Assembly: GCA_045629945.1 (NCBI GenBank)
Contig: JAZQSE010000014.1
Coordinates: 1 to 30,862 of the forward strand
DNA: 30,862 nt
Reading direction: 5' to 3'
From: UBA1765 sp045629945
Lineage (GTDB): Bacteria > Fibrobacterota > Fibrobacteria > Fibrobacterales > Fibrobacteraceae
In this document: positions 8,062 through 16,320 of the stretch, piece by piece
Position numbering within the stretch: the stretch's first letter is position 1
Layout of the letters: each line of letters starts with the position of its first letter
The notes under the pieces: generated by a model
What the model was told of the DNA's origin: nothing
Database searches by the model: none
What the model saw: the letters and a program-made list of their open reading frames with translations, nothing else
Made by a program: the position numbers and the translations under genes

Positions 8062-8956
8062 TTTGATGCCTTTAGCGATTATTTTGGGAATTTTTTTACC
8101 TCAATTTCATGCTGGTTCAGATATTTTACCATTCCTTATCGGCGTGATGATGTTTTTAACATTTATCTCTAAAGTTCCTCCCCAAGAACATCATTTTACA
8201 TTCAGAATAGAAATCCGTGCTTTAGTTTTAGGCCTTTTTTTAACATTTCTGCTTTTTATTTTGACAAAGTTTTTTAATCTGCCAAAAGAATTTTTGCTGG
8301 CAGGCATTTTACTTGCTTTATCGCCACCTGCAAATGCTGCTCCTGCAATGTCTAAAATTCTAGGTGGAAATCCGGTATTAATGCTTAAAATTTTTATAAT
8401 CGGGCATGTTATTGCTTGTTTTTCTATTCCATTGGTGTTTGGTTATTTTAGTAACACTTATTCATTAGAACTTTACTTTGAAATGGCAAAAGCAATATTC
8501 AATAAAATGCAACCTATAGTAACCATTCCATTAGCATTAGCATTTGGAATGAGAATTTTTAATCCGAGTTTTGCCGATAAATTTTTAAAATTTCAAAAAT
8601 ATACCATATTTATTTGGACTTTTTCTGTTTTTCTGATAATAAGTAATGCCAGCTATAAAATTCAAAATATGGAAAATATGGATTGGAATATGTTCTTTGG
8701 AATGGCTATACTTTCTTTAATTTTTTGTGTTTTGCTTTTTGTCGTTGGTTGGTTTATAGGTAAGCCTAAACACCCGATTGAATTTTCTCAAAGTTTAGGT
8801 CAAAAAAATACGGTTTTAATCATTATCTTAGCGCAAACATTTGCAAAAGAAATGCCGTTAGTTGTACTCGGTCCTATTTGGTATGTGGTGTGGCAAAATT
8901 TAGTATTGAGTTTTATGACAGCAAAAGTCAAACCGAATAAGTTGAAATCAGAATAA
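8039..8956 (+). CDS. Bile acid:sodium symporter (BASS) family transporter
   Basis: 305 residues with about nine or ten hydrophobic helices. Family-typical segments are LALSPPANAAPAMSKILGG in the middle of the N-terminal half and SLGQKNTVLIIILAQ near the C-terminus, corresponding to the two helix-break/Na+-site regions of BASS transporters. Family members move bile acids, pantothenate, pyruvate or other organic anions with Na+; the substrate here cannot be told. Start ATG 8039 places a natural first helix; ATG 8066 is an alternative. The stop TAA shares a base with the next ATG (8956), so it is translationally coupled to the acyltransferase gene. It overlaps the 5' end of ktrB on the other strand. 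Confidence 0.75.
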   Translation: MIANIRSILMPLAIILGIFLPQFHAGSDILPFLIGVMMFLTFISKVPPQEHHFTFRIEIRALVLGLFLTFLLFILTKFFNLPKEFLLAGILLALSPPANAAPAMSKILGGNPVLMLKIFIIGHVIACFSIPLVFGYFSNTYSLELYFEMAKAIFNKMQPIVTIPLALAFGMRIFNPSFADKFLKFQKYTIFIWTFSVFLIISNASYKIQNMENMDWNMFFGMAILSLIFCVLLFVVGWFIGKPKHPIEFSQSLGQKNTVLIIILAQTFAKEMPLVVLGPIWYVVWQNLVLSFMTAKVKPNKLKSE

Positions 8957-10011
8957 TGGGCGTTCAAAATACAAATCGTTTAGAGTTCATTGATTTAGCC
9001 AAAGGCTTATGTATTATGCTTGTCGTATTTCAGCATGTGACAAGTACTTTTGGAGTTTCTGATTATTTGTTTAAATCAGGGCTTGCTTCTTTTCGAATGC
9101 CGTTATACTTTTTTTTGTCCGGACTTTTTTTTAAATCGTACAGTGGTTTTTTAGAATTTTTTGAAAAAAAGTTTAACAAATTATTTATTCCCTTTGTTTT
9201 TTTCTTTTTAACAACATCCTGTGCTTTGCCTTATCTATTGGCTTATTTTAATCTTCGTTCTTTTCCAAAACCAGATATTTGGTTATCATTTTTCTTTCAG
9301 GAAAGTTTTCCTAATATTCCTATTTGGTTTTTGCTCGGTTTGTTTCTTGTGAATTTAATCTTTTATGTTTTATACATTCTGGCTTGCCGGTGTTCTCCCA
9401 AAAACTGGTTACGCTATTTAATAGTCTTTTCAATTTTAGTAGGCTTTGTTGGCTGCCTGTTAGGTTATAAACAAATTAATTTGCCTATGTTTCTTGATTC
9501 AGCAATGACAGCATTGCCATTTTTCTTGTGTGGCTTTTTGACATACCGTTATACGCCATTGGTGTTTCCCAATAAATCAGATAAATGGAATTTTATTTTT
9601 GCAATAGGCTTATTAGCTATTCCGCTTATTTTTTGTAATGAAAGCGTGCATTATTTAGAAAATAAAATTTCGATGTCTGTTTTTTCTATGTATGCTTATG
9701 GATTGAGTGGAACAGCAGGAATTCTTTTGCTTTCAAAACAAATAAATAAAATTCCATTGGTTTCTTATTTTGGAAGGTATTCGATTATTATCCTTTTAAC
9801 ACATGGCTGGATTTTATGGGCTGGTATTAAAATTTATCGGTCTCTTTCTTTTTCACTTAACCCAATGCTTGCAGTTGTTTTGATTTTTATTTTAACTATG
9901 CTTTCTTATTTAGCAGTCATTCCGCTTTGTAAAAAAACAATACCATGGTTTTGCGCACAAAAAGATTTGGTATCATTTAGAAAAATCTTTTTTAAAAACC
10001 ATACTTTTTAA
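8956..10011 (+). CDS. Acyltransferase 3 family membrane protein
   Basis: 351 residues, about ten membrane helices. N-terminal features of the AT3 (OafA/NodX-like) family: LEFIDLAKGLCIMLVVFQHV, with the conserved Asp and His, and RMPLYFFLSGLFFKS. Family knowledge: O-acylation of extracytoplasmic sugars such as O-antigen, capsule or peptidoglycan from a cytoplasmic acyl donor. No glycan-biosynthesis genes are adjacent, so the acceptor is unknown. One-base overlap with the preceding BASS transporter. The 3' end overlaps the opposing unknown gene by 20 bp. Confidence 0.8.
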   Translation: MGVQNTNRLEFIDLAKGLCIMLVVFQHVTSTFGVSDYLFKSGLASFRMPLYFFLSGLFFKSYSGFLEFFEKKFNKLFIPFVFFFLTTSCALPYLLAYFNLRSFPKPDIWLSFFFQESFPNIPIWFLLGLFLVNLIFYVLYILACRCSPKNWLRYLIVFSILVGFVGCLLGYKQINLPMFLDSAMTALPFFLCGFLTYRYTPLVFPNKSDKWNFIFAIGLLAIPLIFCNESVHYLENKISMSVFSMYAYGLSGTAGILLLSKQINKIPLVSYFGRYSIIILLTHGWILWAGIKIYRSLSFSLNPMLAVVLIFILTMLSYLAVIPLCKKTIPWFCAQKDLVSFRKIFFKNHTF

Positions 10012-10864
10012 AGTATTCAGAAAAATCTTTTGCAATAGAAGCATAAACAGAAATCATTGCAGAATCTTTTGCAATAGAAGGTAACGCTTTTCGAATAGTG
10101 TAAGCAAACATGGTAGAATCATCTTTTGCTGGCATTGCTTCTTTGAACAAATGAGCAATGGAATCAGGAGAAAATCTTTCTAATAAATTCAGCGAATCAA
10201 GAGGGTAAAGGGTTGCATAAAAAGAAAGTAAATGTTCTGGCAATACGCCATATTGTCTTGCTGCAACAGCTACTGGCAAAGCAAGCACTTCATCTTTTTT
10301 CCAAGGATTTCCCTTATAAGTTATAGAAAGAAATGCACCATGAGCCGATTCTGAAAATTCTACGATGTATTTTTTACCAAGCCTTTTTTGAAGGAGTTTT
10401 TTTGTTTTTATGCCGCGATTTTTAAAAGAGTGAAATCCTTTGATTTGTAAAAAAATTTGTTTTTCATTTTGCACTTTAAGGATAGGGACAATATTTTTCC
10501 CAGAAATGTCAAAAAGGGTTTTTATTGCTGTCGGAACTATGGCAACAAGTTCAAAACAAAAAAAGGCTGAAGAATCTTCAATACTAATAAAAGGTGAAAA
10601 AGAATCGGATTTTAAAAGGTCAAAGGAATAAGTTTTATATGAATCAAAGGAAGATTTTGTTTCTTTAGAATTAGAAAGCAAATGAAAAGTTTCAATTCCG
10701 CTAAATAGCAGAAGAAAAAAGATGAGACTGAATACAAGAATTTTCTTGTAGCGTAGTTTTGCGTATTTTTGTAAAACATTCCACCGGGATTTTCCAATAG
10801 GAGAAAATCTGAAATAGAGTAGAACAAATGCCAAAAAGGCAAACCATAATAAAAAGAACTTCAC
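9992..10864 (-). CDS. Unknown membrane-anchored protein
   Basis: 290 residues, not recognised. Starts with GTG at 10864. Two hydrophobic segments near the N-terminus (about residues 3-19 and 43-60) are separated by a basic stretch, followed by a mostly soluble region of about 225 residues presumably outside the cytoplasm. The C-terminal part is helical and contains ALPVAVAARQYGVLPEHLL, vaguely like helical lytic-transglycosylase folds, but no clear catalytic Glu motif can be seen. Transcribed divergently from the GroES-like gene and convergent with the acyltransferase. Coding potential is supported by amino-acid composition and by the lack of a competing frame. Confidence 0.6.
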   Translation of the reverse strand: MKFFLLWFAFLAFVLLYFRFSPIGKSRWNVLQKYAKLRYKKILVFSLIFFLLLFSGIETFHLLSNSKETKSSFDSYKTYSFDLLKSDSFSPFISIEDSSAFFCFELVAIVPTAIKTLFDISGKNIVPILKVQNEKQIFLQIKGFHSFKNRGIKTKKLLQKRLGKKYIVEFSESAHGAFLSITYKGNPWKKDEVLALPVAVAARQYGVLPEHLLSFYATLYPLDSLNLLERFSPDSIAHLFKEAMPAKDDSTMFAYTIRKALPSIAKDSAMISVYASIAKDFSEYFKKYGF

Positions 10865-10917
10865 CTTCCGAATATAATTTTTTGATTTTGAAAAGGAATT
10901 TCTATTTTTGTGTTGTT

Positions 10918-11292
10918 ATGGATAAAAACATCAAAAATATCGTGGTTATAGGTGATAGAGTTTTGTTAAAACCTATTGCTGAATCAAATGTAACCGGTGG
11001 TGGCCTTTATTTACCACCAAGTGTTAAAGAAAGTCATGCCGTACATACAGGGATTGTGGTAAAAACGGGCCCTGGTTATCCGATTCCTGCACCACAAGAG
11101 CCAGACCAATTCTTAAGAGAAGTTTCTGAATCACAGAATTATGTCCCGTTGCAAGTCCAGGAAGGAGATCACGCTCTTTACTTGCATAACGCAGGTCATG
11201 AAATAGAAATAAATCATGAACGTTACGTGATTATTCCGCAACACGCTATTTTACTTGTATTTCGAGAAGATTTTTCAGATATTTCTTTTTAA
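10918..11292 (+). CDS. GroES-like (Cpn10 family) protein
   Basis: 124 residues from ATG 10918. The Cpn10 core is clear: GDRVLLKPI at the N-terminus, GGGLYLPPS (mobile-loop region), GIVVKTGPGYPIP, then EGDHALYLHNAGHEIEINHERYVIIPQHAILLV. Canonical GroES is about 95 residues; this protein carries an additional segment of about 25 residues after GPGYPIP. No groEL is adjacent. Similar extended Cpn10-like proteins exist in Bacteroidetes. It may be a divergent co-chaperone or a stand-alone paralogue; whether it caps GroEL is unknown. An upstream in-frame ATG at 10828 would add residues without Cpn10 similarity and was rejected. No strong Shine-Dalgarno near 10918. Confidence 0.78.
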   Translation: MDKNIKNIVVIGDRVLLKPIAESNVTGGGLYLPPSVKESHAVHTGIVVKTGPGYPIPAPQEPDQFLREVSESQNYVPLQVQEGDHALYLHNAGHEIEINHERYVIIPQHAILLVFREDFSDISF

Positions 11293-11296
11293 AAAA

Positions 11297-12763
11297 TTAA
11301 ACTTCAGTTTTAGGTAAAGGTGTACTCATAAAAAGCCGGACTTCTTTTAGAAGTTGAATCATTTTATTGGCCTGTTCAAATTTGTGTTTTATCATTCCCT
11401 GAATTTTGTTGTAATATTCACTATTAAAGAATGGGTCTTCCGGATAAGATTGCATGGATTTATAAATGCTTTTTAATTGAACCATTGCATTGGCATAAGC
11501 TTCGGCAGAAGAGTCTAAAGATTGTTTGAATTCTTCAAAGGCTTTTTGGTTCTGCGCCATTTTTTCTGGATTGTTGACTTCTAAAACTTTGGCTGGTAAA
11601 CGAGCAAAATGTTCAAAAGATTTGGCTATTGTAGAAGTAGCCATAGAACGTAAGCCAACTCCTTTTACAGAAGAATCGATAGAAATAGAACAAATTGCAG
11701 AGCCATTAAAATTACAGAGAACGCGTTTTTCTTTTTGTCTTAACTCATTGAATGGGTGGAATGATTCATTTGTGCTTATGTAGGTTTCCGGCACATAAAG
11801 AGGAACTGTTTCTCCGGCAATAGTAATAGAATATTTAATACAAGATTCTCCGGCAAATTGAATGGTATCATAAAGATCGGCGGAAGCGTTTAATAAGCGT
11901 TCGGCAGTCAAACGCATATTTAACGATTCTGTTTCAATTTCACCAATCAAAGGAATGTCTTTAAGAAGTATACTTTCAAAATGGTTGAAAAATGCAGGGA
12001 TAAGAATTTCTTTATTTCGAGTTCTTGTCCAAATAGGCATACCAAGAAGAAAGGCATCTGTCAAAATAACTTCTTTTCTGTCATTAAAGAAAGCCAATGC
12101 TTTCAAAAGGTTTAAAAGCCCTTTCCACTTGCTGATAGAGATGTAGATTTTGTGTTCGATACAAGTTTCTGACATTTTACCGATTAAATTCAAAACATCT
12201 TCAGAAATAGAAATGTCTCTGATTTCTGAAAGCCATTGTTTCTTTTCTTCGGTTGAAATTTGTAGTTCTTCTTTGACAGAAAAAGCATCTTCATCGTGGG
12301 AAGTTGAAAGTAATAATTTTAAAGAATCAGAAGAAATATGTTCAGGGAGACTAAGGGAAACAGTAATGCTATCGATAATACCAGCGTCGCTTAAGGTACT
12401 TTCAGGGCGGCGAGAGCCTGTAATTAAAATAGGCTTGTTTTCAAATTCTTGGAAAATGATTTGTAAAGTTTTCTTGGTTTCTGGATTGTCTCCGTCAAAA
12501 TCCTGGAAAAGAACCATGTCAAAATCGTCAAGTTTTTCAGGTAAAGAAAGAAACCTTCTGCCAAAAAGTAAAGCTTTGTTATTATGGAAAGCGTGTTTTG
12601 CCCTACGAACTAGTAGTGATTTGCCAGAGCCACTGCGACCACAAATATTGATAGGTTGATTGGTGAAAAGACAAAGAAAAATAATTTGTAAAAAAACATC
12701 CCTTTCAACAATGTCGTTACACAATGTTTTCATCAAATCACTGATGCGCCCTTTTAAAGCCAT
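11297..12763 (-). CDS. RavA/MoxR-like AAA+ protein with eroded catalytic motifs
   Basis: 488 residues from ATG 12763, preceded by AGGGAG 4 nt upstream; a 13-residue longer frame is less likely. The order of N-terminal elements matches RavA: ERDVFLQIIFLCLF resembles ERSHAIRLCLLA, then Walker A GRSGSGKS (42-49) and RRAKHAF. Walker B reads VLFQDFDGD (84-92), with Phe where the catalytic Glu should be. The sensor-1 region reads LITGSRRPES, lacking the usual Asn. The RavA DRM..R arginine region reads IDSITVS. The C-terminal half (about 330-488) is helical and not assigned. Family knowledge: RavA works with a VWA partner (ViaA) on membrane and metal-cofactor proteins; no VWA gene is here. Divergent from hemH. 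It probably binds nucleotide, but hydrolysis is doubtful. Confidence 0.65.
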   Translation of the reverse strand: MALKGRISDLMKTLCNDIVERDVFLQIIFLCLFTNQPINICGRSGSGKSLLVRRAKHAFHNNKALLFGRRFLSLPEKLDDFDMVLFQDFDGDNPETKKTLQIIFQEFENKPILITGSRRPESTLSDAGIIDSITVSLSLPEHISSDSLKLLLSTSHDEDAFSVKEELQISTEEKKQWLSEIRDISISEDVLNLIGKMSETCIEHKIYISISKWKGLLNLLKALAFFNDRKEVILTDAFLLGMPIWTRTRNKEILIPAFFNHFESILLKDIPLIGEIETESLNMRLTAERLLNASADLYDTIQFAGESCIKYSITIAGETVPLYVPETYISTNESFHPFNELRQKEKRVLCNFNGSAICSISIDSSVKGVGLRSMATSTIAKSFEHFARLPAKVLEVNNPEKMAQNQKAFEEFKQSLDSSAEAYANAMVQLKSIYKSMQSYPEDPFFNSEYYNKIQGMIKHKFEQANKMIQLLKEVRLFMSTPLPKTEV

Positions 12764-12849
12764 AAAACTCCCTACTTTGATAGCTAATTTCTGGTACCAC
12801 AATTAATTTAATAACTACTAAAATATAACTAAATAATTATTTTTAGTGT

Positions 12850-13824
12850 ATGAGTTTTTCAAAAGGTCTTTTGCTGGTACAGTTAGGTTCTCCTGAAGCA
12901 TTAACTTTGCAAAAAATCGGGGAATATTTGTATGATTTTTTAGGCGATCCTCATACTTTAGGAAATCCTCCTTTTTTTTGGAAACCTTTGCTTCGTTATA
13001 TAATAATCCCATTAAGCCGGAAAAAATCATTAAATAAATACAAAAAAATGTTTGAGTCTAATGGCTTTACAGAAATGCCGTTAGTTGAAAAGTCAAGAGT
13101 TTTTTTAGAAAAATTGAAAAGAGAATTACCTGAAATTCCAATTGAACTGGCTTACCAGTATGGTTGTAAACCGAGCATAACAAATGCTTTGGATAATTTT
13201 TCAAAACAAGGTGTAAAAGAAGTTCAAGTGATTCCTTTATACCCACAATGTTCAGATGTAACGACAAAAGCTGTTTTAGATCAAGTCAAAAATGCATTAC
13301 AAACAAGTTCATTTAAAGGAGAAGTGTTTGCTACAGAAGGTTTTTGCAGACACAAGGCCTGGGCAAGAGAAATTGCTTTAACTATAAAAGAAAAATACGA
13401 ACCTGGAATGCAGTTAGTACTTTCATTTCATGGGATACAGCAAAAGCGTGTAGATAACGGCGACCCTTATGAATTAGACTGCAAAGAAAGTGCGAGGTTA
13501 ATTGAAGAGTTTTCAGGAGTCACGCCATTAATAGCTTATCAAAGTAAATATGGAAAAGGAAAATGGCTTTCTCCATCATTATTAGAAACACTTGAAAAAT
13601 TAGCGCAATCAAAAGAAAATGTGCTCGTTGTTTGCCCTGCATTTACAGTAGATAATCTAGAAACGATTTATGAAATAGATGATGAAGCAAAAGAATTTTT
13701 TAAAGCATTGGGCGGCAAAGAATTAAAACGAGTGGCTTGTCTGAATGATAGAGAATCCTGGGTAAAAACCTTTGCGCATGAAATTTTACCAGACCTTGTT
13801 TTTGAAAGGCTTGAAAACAAATGA
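12850..13824 (+). CDS. hemH: Ferrochelatase
   Basis: 324 residues, typical ferrochelatase length. N-terminus GLLLVQLGSPE (family LLVNLGTP), FLGDPHTL, YQYGCKPSITNAL, VIPLYPQCSDVTTKAV, then LSFHGIQQKRVDNGDPY with the active-site His at residue 194, and CPAFTVDNLETIYEIDDEA with the conserved Glu. Catalyses iron (or cobalt) insertion into protoporphyrin or coproporphyrin at the end of haem synthesis. No other hem genes are adjacent. The stop overlaps the ATG of the following barrel gene by 4 bp (ATGA at 13821), so the two are coupled. Confidence 0.92.
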   Translation: MSFSKGLLLVQLGSPEALTLQKIGEYLYDFLGDPHTLGNPPFFWKPLLRYIIIPLSRKKSLNKYKKMFESNGFTEMPLVEKSRVFLEKLKRELPEIPIELAYQYGCKPSITNALDNFSKQGVKEVQVIPLYPQCSDVTTKAVLDQVKNALQTSSFKGEVFATEGFCRHKAWAREIALTIKEKYEPGMQLVLSFHGIQQKRVDNGDPYELDCKESARLIEEFSGVTPLIAYQSKYGKGKWLSPSLLETLEKLAQSKENVLVVCPAFTVDNLETIYEIDDEAKEFFKALGGKELKRVACLNDRESWVKTFAHEILPDLVFERLENK

Positions 13825-14870
13825 AACGAATAATTTTTCTTTTGAGCCTTTTGTTCTTTGTGCCAAATGTTTTTGCAGAAAAACCTTTTCAAAGATTTTC
13901 GGCTTTGCCATTTTTAGCTTATTCTGAAGAAACAAAGTTACAGTATGGTGGAATGTTTTTGTTGTTTTTTAAACCAGTAGAAGGCGGACAAAAAACATCT
14001 TCTATAGATTTTGTGGCTATGGGAACAACGGAAAATCAATACCAATTTAGAACCAAACCACATTTTTATTTATGGCAAGATAAACTTTTTATTCCTTCTG
14101 AATTTAGTATTTCTAAATGGCGCGGTTCTCTTTACGAACATAGTTCTAGTGGGAGCTTTGATGCTGTTTCTGGTTATGAGCAAACGCATTTTTATGGGAG
14201 CATTCCTTTAGAAATGAACTTTGGCTTGCCATCTGCATTGCCTTTGCGCTATGGTGTTTTATTTAAAGGTGATTATCGAGAAAATGATTTAGATTCTAGC
14301 ATTTATGAGAGCACTTCGCTACAAGATGGTTCTTTTTTAGGCCTTGGTTATTCTTTAACATTTGATAATCGCGATAATACAAATTGGCCAACGAAAGGTT
14401 TTTATACTCGATTTGAAGAAAATTTTTATCTAGGTGATTTTTCATTTCATACAGAAGAATTAGATTTGCGAACTTACTTTCCGATAATTTGGAATACTAC
14501 GGTTGCTTTAGGTGTTTTATGGAAACAAAGTCGTGGAAATGAAATCCCATTTGATTACTTTTCTGGTTCAGATGGAACAAGTCGTTTTCGCGGTATTGAT
14601 TCTGGAGTGTGGAATGACACTCAGGCGTTAATTTGTCAAATAGAATTGCGAAAAACTTTGTTCTGGCGGCTGGCAGGAACAATATTTTTTGAAACCTTTC
14701 AAAGTGGTTCTTATTTCAGTGAAATGCTTCGTGAAAAAATTCACACATCTGTTGGGTTGGGCGGTCGTTTAGCATTAAACAAAAGCGAAAGCCTTTATGC
14801 CCGCGGAGACATTTCTTTAATTGATGGTAAGCATATAGGCTTAACAATTTATTTACGAGAAGCTTTTTAA
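13821..14870 (+). CDS. Omp85/BamA-type outer-membrane beta-barrel without POTRA domains
   Basis: 349 residues with a signal peptide (residues 1-19, ending VFA). The rest alternates in beta-barrel style with aromatic girdle residues and ends in Phe, as expected for BAM-dependent outer-membrane proteins. TFDNRDNTNWPTKGFYTRFEE is the family segment near the last strands of D15/surface-antigen proteins, and GTSRFRGIDSG matches the L6-loop (V/L)RG(F/Y) motif. At 349 residues there is no room for POTRA repeats, unlike BamA or TamA. Translationally coupled to hemH, so a role in haem/porphyrin export or surface delivery is conceivable but unproven. The stop is 2 bp from the end of the convergent rimO. 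Confidence 0.8.
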   Translation: MKRIIFLLSLLFFVPNVFAEKPFQRFSALPFLAYSEETKLQYGGMFLLFFKPVEGGQKTSSIDFVAMGTTENQYQFRTKPHFYLWQDKLFIPSEFSISKWRGSLYEHSSSGSFDAVSGYEQTHFYGSIPLEMNFGLPSALPLRYGVLFKGDYRENDLDSSIYESTSLQDGSFLGLGYSLTFDNRDNTNWPTKGFYTRFEENFYLGDFSFHTEELDLRTYFPIIWNTTVALGVLWKQSRGNEIPFDYFSGSDGTSRFRGIDSGVWNDTQALICQIELRKTLFWRLAGTIFFETFQSGSYFSEMLREKIHTSVGLGGRLALNKSESLYARGDISLIDGKHIGLTIYLREAF

Positions 14871-14871
14871 T

Positions 14872-16173
14872 TTAAGGTAAAAGTTTTACATCAAGTTCAT
14901 GAGGTGTGGCGTCAATAACAAGTGCACGCCTAAAGGTCCCGACATCGCCACTGCCTTCAACTACGCGGACAATATCATCGACGTCCATAGAATTGCTTTC
15001 AGTTCGGCCATAAAAATGGAACTCGCTTTCATCGGCCACTTCATCAAGCAAAACAGTAATTTCTTTGCCGATCAAAGCTTCGTTATTTTCTAGCGAAATA
15101 TTTTCTTGAAGTTCTGTTACAACAGAAAGTCTTTCCCGAGCAATTTCTTCAGGAACGCTTTCTAACCGAAGCTTTTCAGCTACGGTTCCTTCTTCAGGAC
15201 TATACACAAATCCGCCTAAATGTTCAAAGCGAATTTCTTCTAACAATTCCAACAAATCATTGAAATCGTCTTCAGTTTCGCCCGGGAACCCAACAAGAAC
15301 GGTTGTCCGCAAAGTGACTCCAGGAATCTTTTCTCTGATTTTTAAAAGTAAATCGCGCAATTCATCTTTAGAATATCTGCGGCACATTGATTTTAAAACT
15401 CTATTACTTGCATGTTGAATAGGCAAATCAATATACTTGCAAAGTCTTTTTTCTGAAGCAATTAAATCCAGAAGTTCATCGTCAATAAAAGCGGGGTACC
15501 AATAAAGTGTACGAATCCATGGGATATTGGTTTCTTTTAAAAGAGCTTTCAGCAAATCTTTTAAAAAACCTTTGGGTGCGTTTTTCTCACGTCCATAATA
15601 AGTAGTGTCCTGCGCAATTAAAGTCAGTTCTTTAACGCCGCTTTCTTCAAGAGCTTTGGCTTCTGTAACAATATCTTCGATAGAACGTGAAACCTGTCTG
15701 CCGCGAATGCCAGGTATTGCGCAATACGCACATTGTCTGTCACAACCTTCAGCAATTTTTAAATAAGCGTGGTGTGTAAAACCGCCAAGATTTTTTCTAA
15801 CAGGAATAGGGCAATCGCTAGATTTTATAATGCCCATATTCTTTAAAAGTTCTTGGGGTTTATAAGTCCCTGCCCAAAAGTCAACTTCGGGCAATTCATT
15901 TTTTAAATCATTACCATAACGCTGGCTTAAGCACCCGGTGACAATGATTTTTTGCCCATCTTTTTTGTTTTCTAAATGAGAAAGAATAGTTTCAATAGCT
16001 TCTTCTTTTGCAGGTTCAATAAAGCCACAAGTATTAATCAGAATATAATCGGCTTCTTCTGCAGAATTTGCTGTTTCAAAACCTTGGTATAAAAATTCTG
16101 TGACAAGACACTCAGCATCTACTTGGTTTTTAGAACAACCCAAATGTACTGTAAAAATTCGATTCTTTCTCAT
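14872..16173 (-). CDS. rimO: Ribosomal protein S12 methylthiotransferase RimO
   Basis: 433 residues. N-terminal MTTase domain with three cluster cysteines (HLGCSKNQVDAE, INTCGFIEPAKEEAIE, VTGCLSQRY), a radical-SAM domain with EGCDRQCAYCAIP (CxxxCxxC) and VGFPGETEDDF, then a C-terminal TRAM domain (about 365-433). HLGCSKN and INTCGFI distinguish RimO from MiaB. Methylthiolates an Asp of ribosomal protein S12. Monocistronic: isolated from the upstream SPOR gene by the terminator at 16278-16304. Confidence 0.95.
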   Translation of the reverse strand: MRKNRIFTVHLGCSKNQVDAECLVTEFLYQGFETANSAEEADYILINTCGFIEPAKEEAIETILSHLENKKDGQKIIVTGCLSQRYGNDLKNELPEVDFWAGTYKPQELLKNMGIIKSSDCPIPVRKNLGGFTHHAYLKIAEGCDRQCAYCAIPGIRGRQVSRSIEDIVTEAKALEESGVKELTLIAQDTTYYGREKNAPKGFLKDLLKALLKETNIPWIRTLYWYPAFIDDELLDLIASEKRLCKYIDLPIQHASNRVLKSMCRRYSKDELRDLLLKIREKIPGVTLRTTVLVGFPGETEDDFNDLLELLEEIRFEHLGGFVYSPEEGTVAEKLRLESVPEEIARERLSVVTELQENISLENNEALIGKEITVLLDEVADESEFHFYGRTESNSMDVDDIVRVVEGSGDVGTFRRALVIDATPHELDVKLLP

Positions 16174-16277
16174 AGACTAAAATATAGAATAGATTTTTCA
16201 GCTTCTTAGATATCTTACTTTGCTCAAAACAGAATCCTTTGGCCAGATTATTAAGAACAGTTTTCGTTCAAAAACAA

Positions 16278-16304
16278 AAATGCCCCGAATTTTTCGGGGC
16301 ATTT
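16278..16304 (-). terminator. Rho-independent terminator of SPOR lipoprotein gene
   Basis: Arms AAATGCCCCGAA (16278-16289) and TTCGGGGCATTT (16293-16304) with a 3-nt loop. On the minus strand the hairpin is followed by a T-rich tract (TTGTTTTTG, reading from 16277 down), 17 bp past the SPOR gene stop. Confidence 0.9.
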
Positions 16305-16320
16305 CAAAATTTTTGAAAGT

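Noticed and set aside
10828..10917. Longer start for the GroES-like protein
   Set aside because: The added residues lack Cpn10 similarity and overlap the opposing gene's start region.
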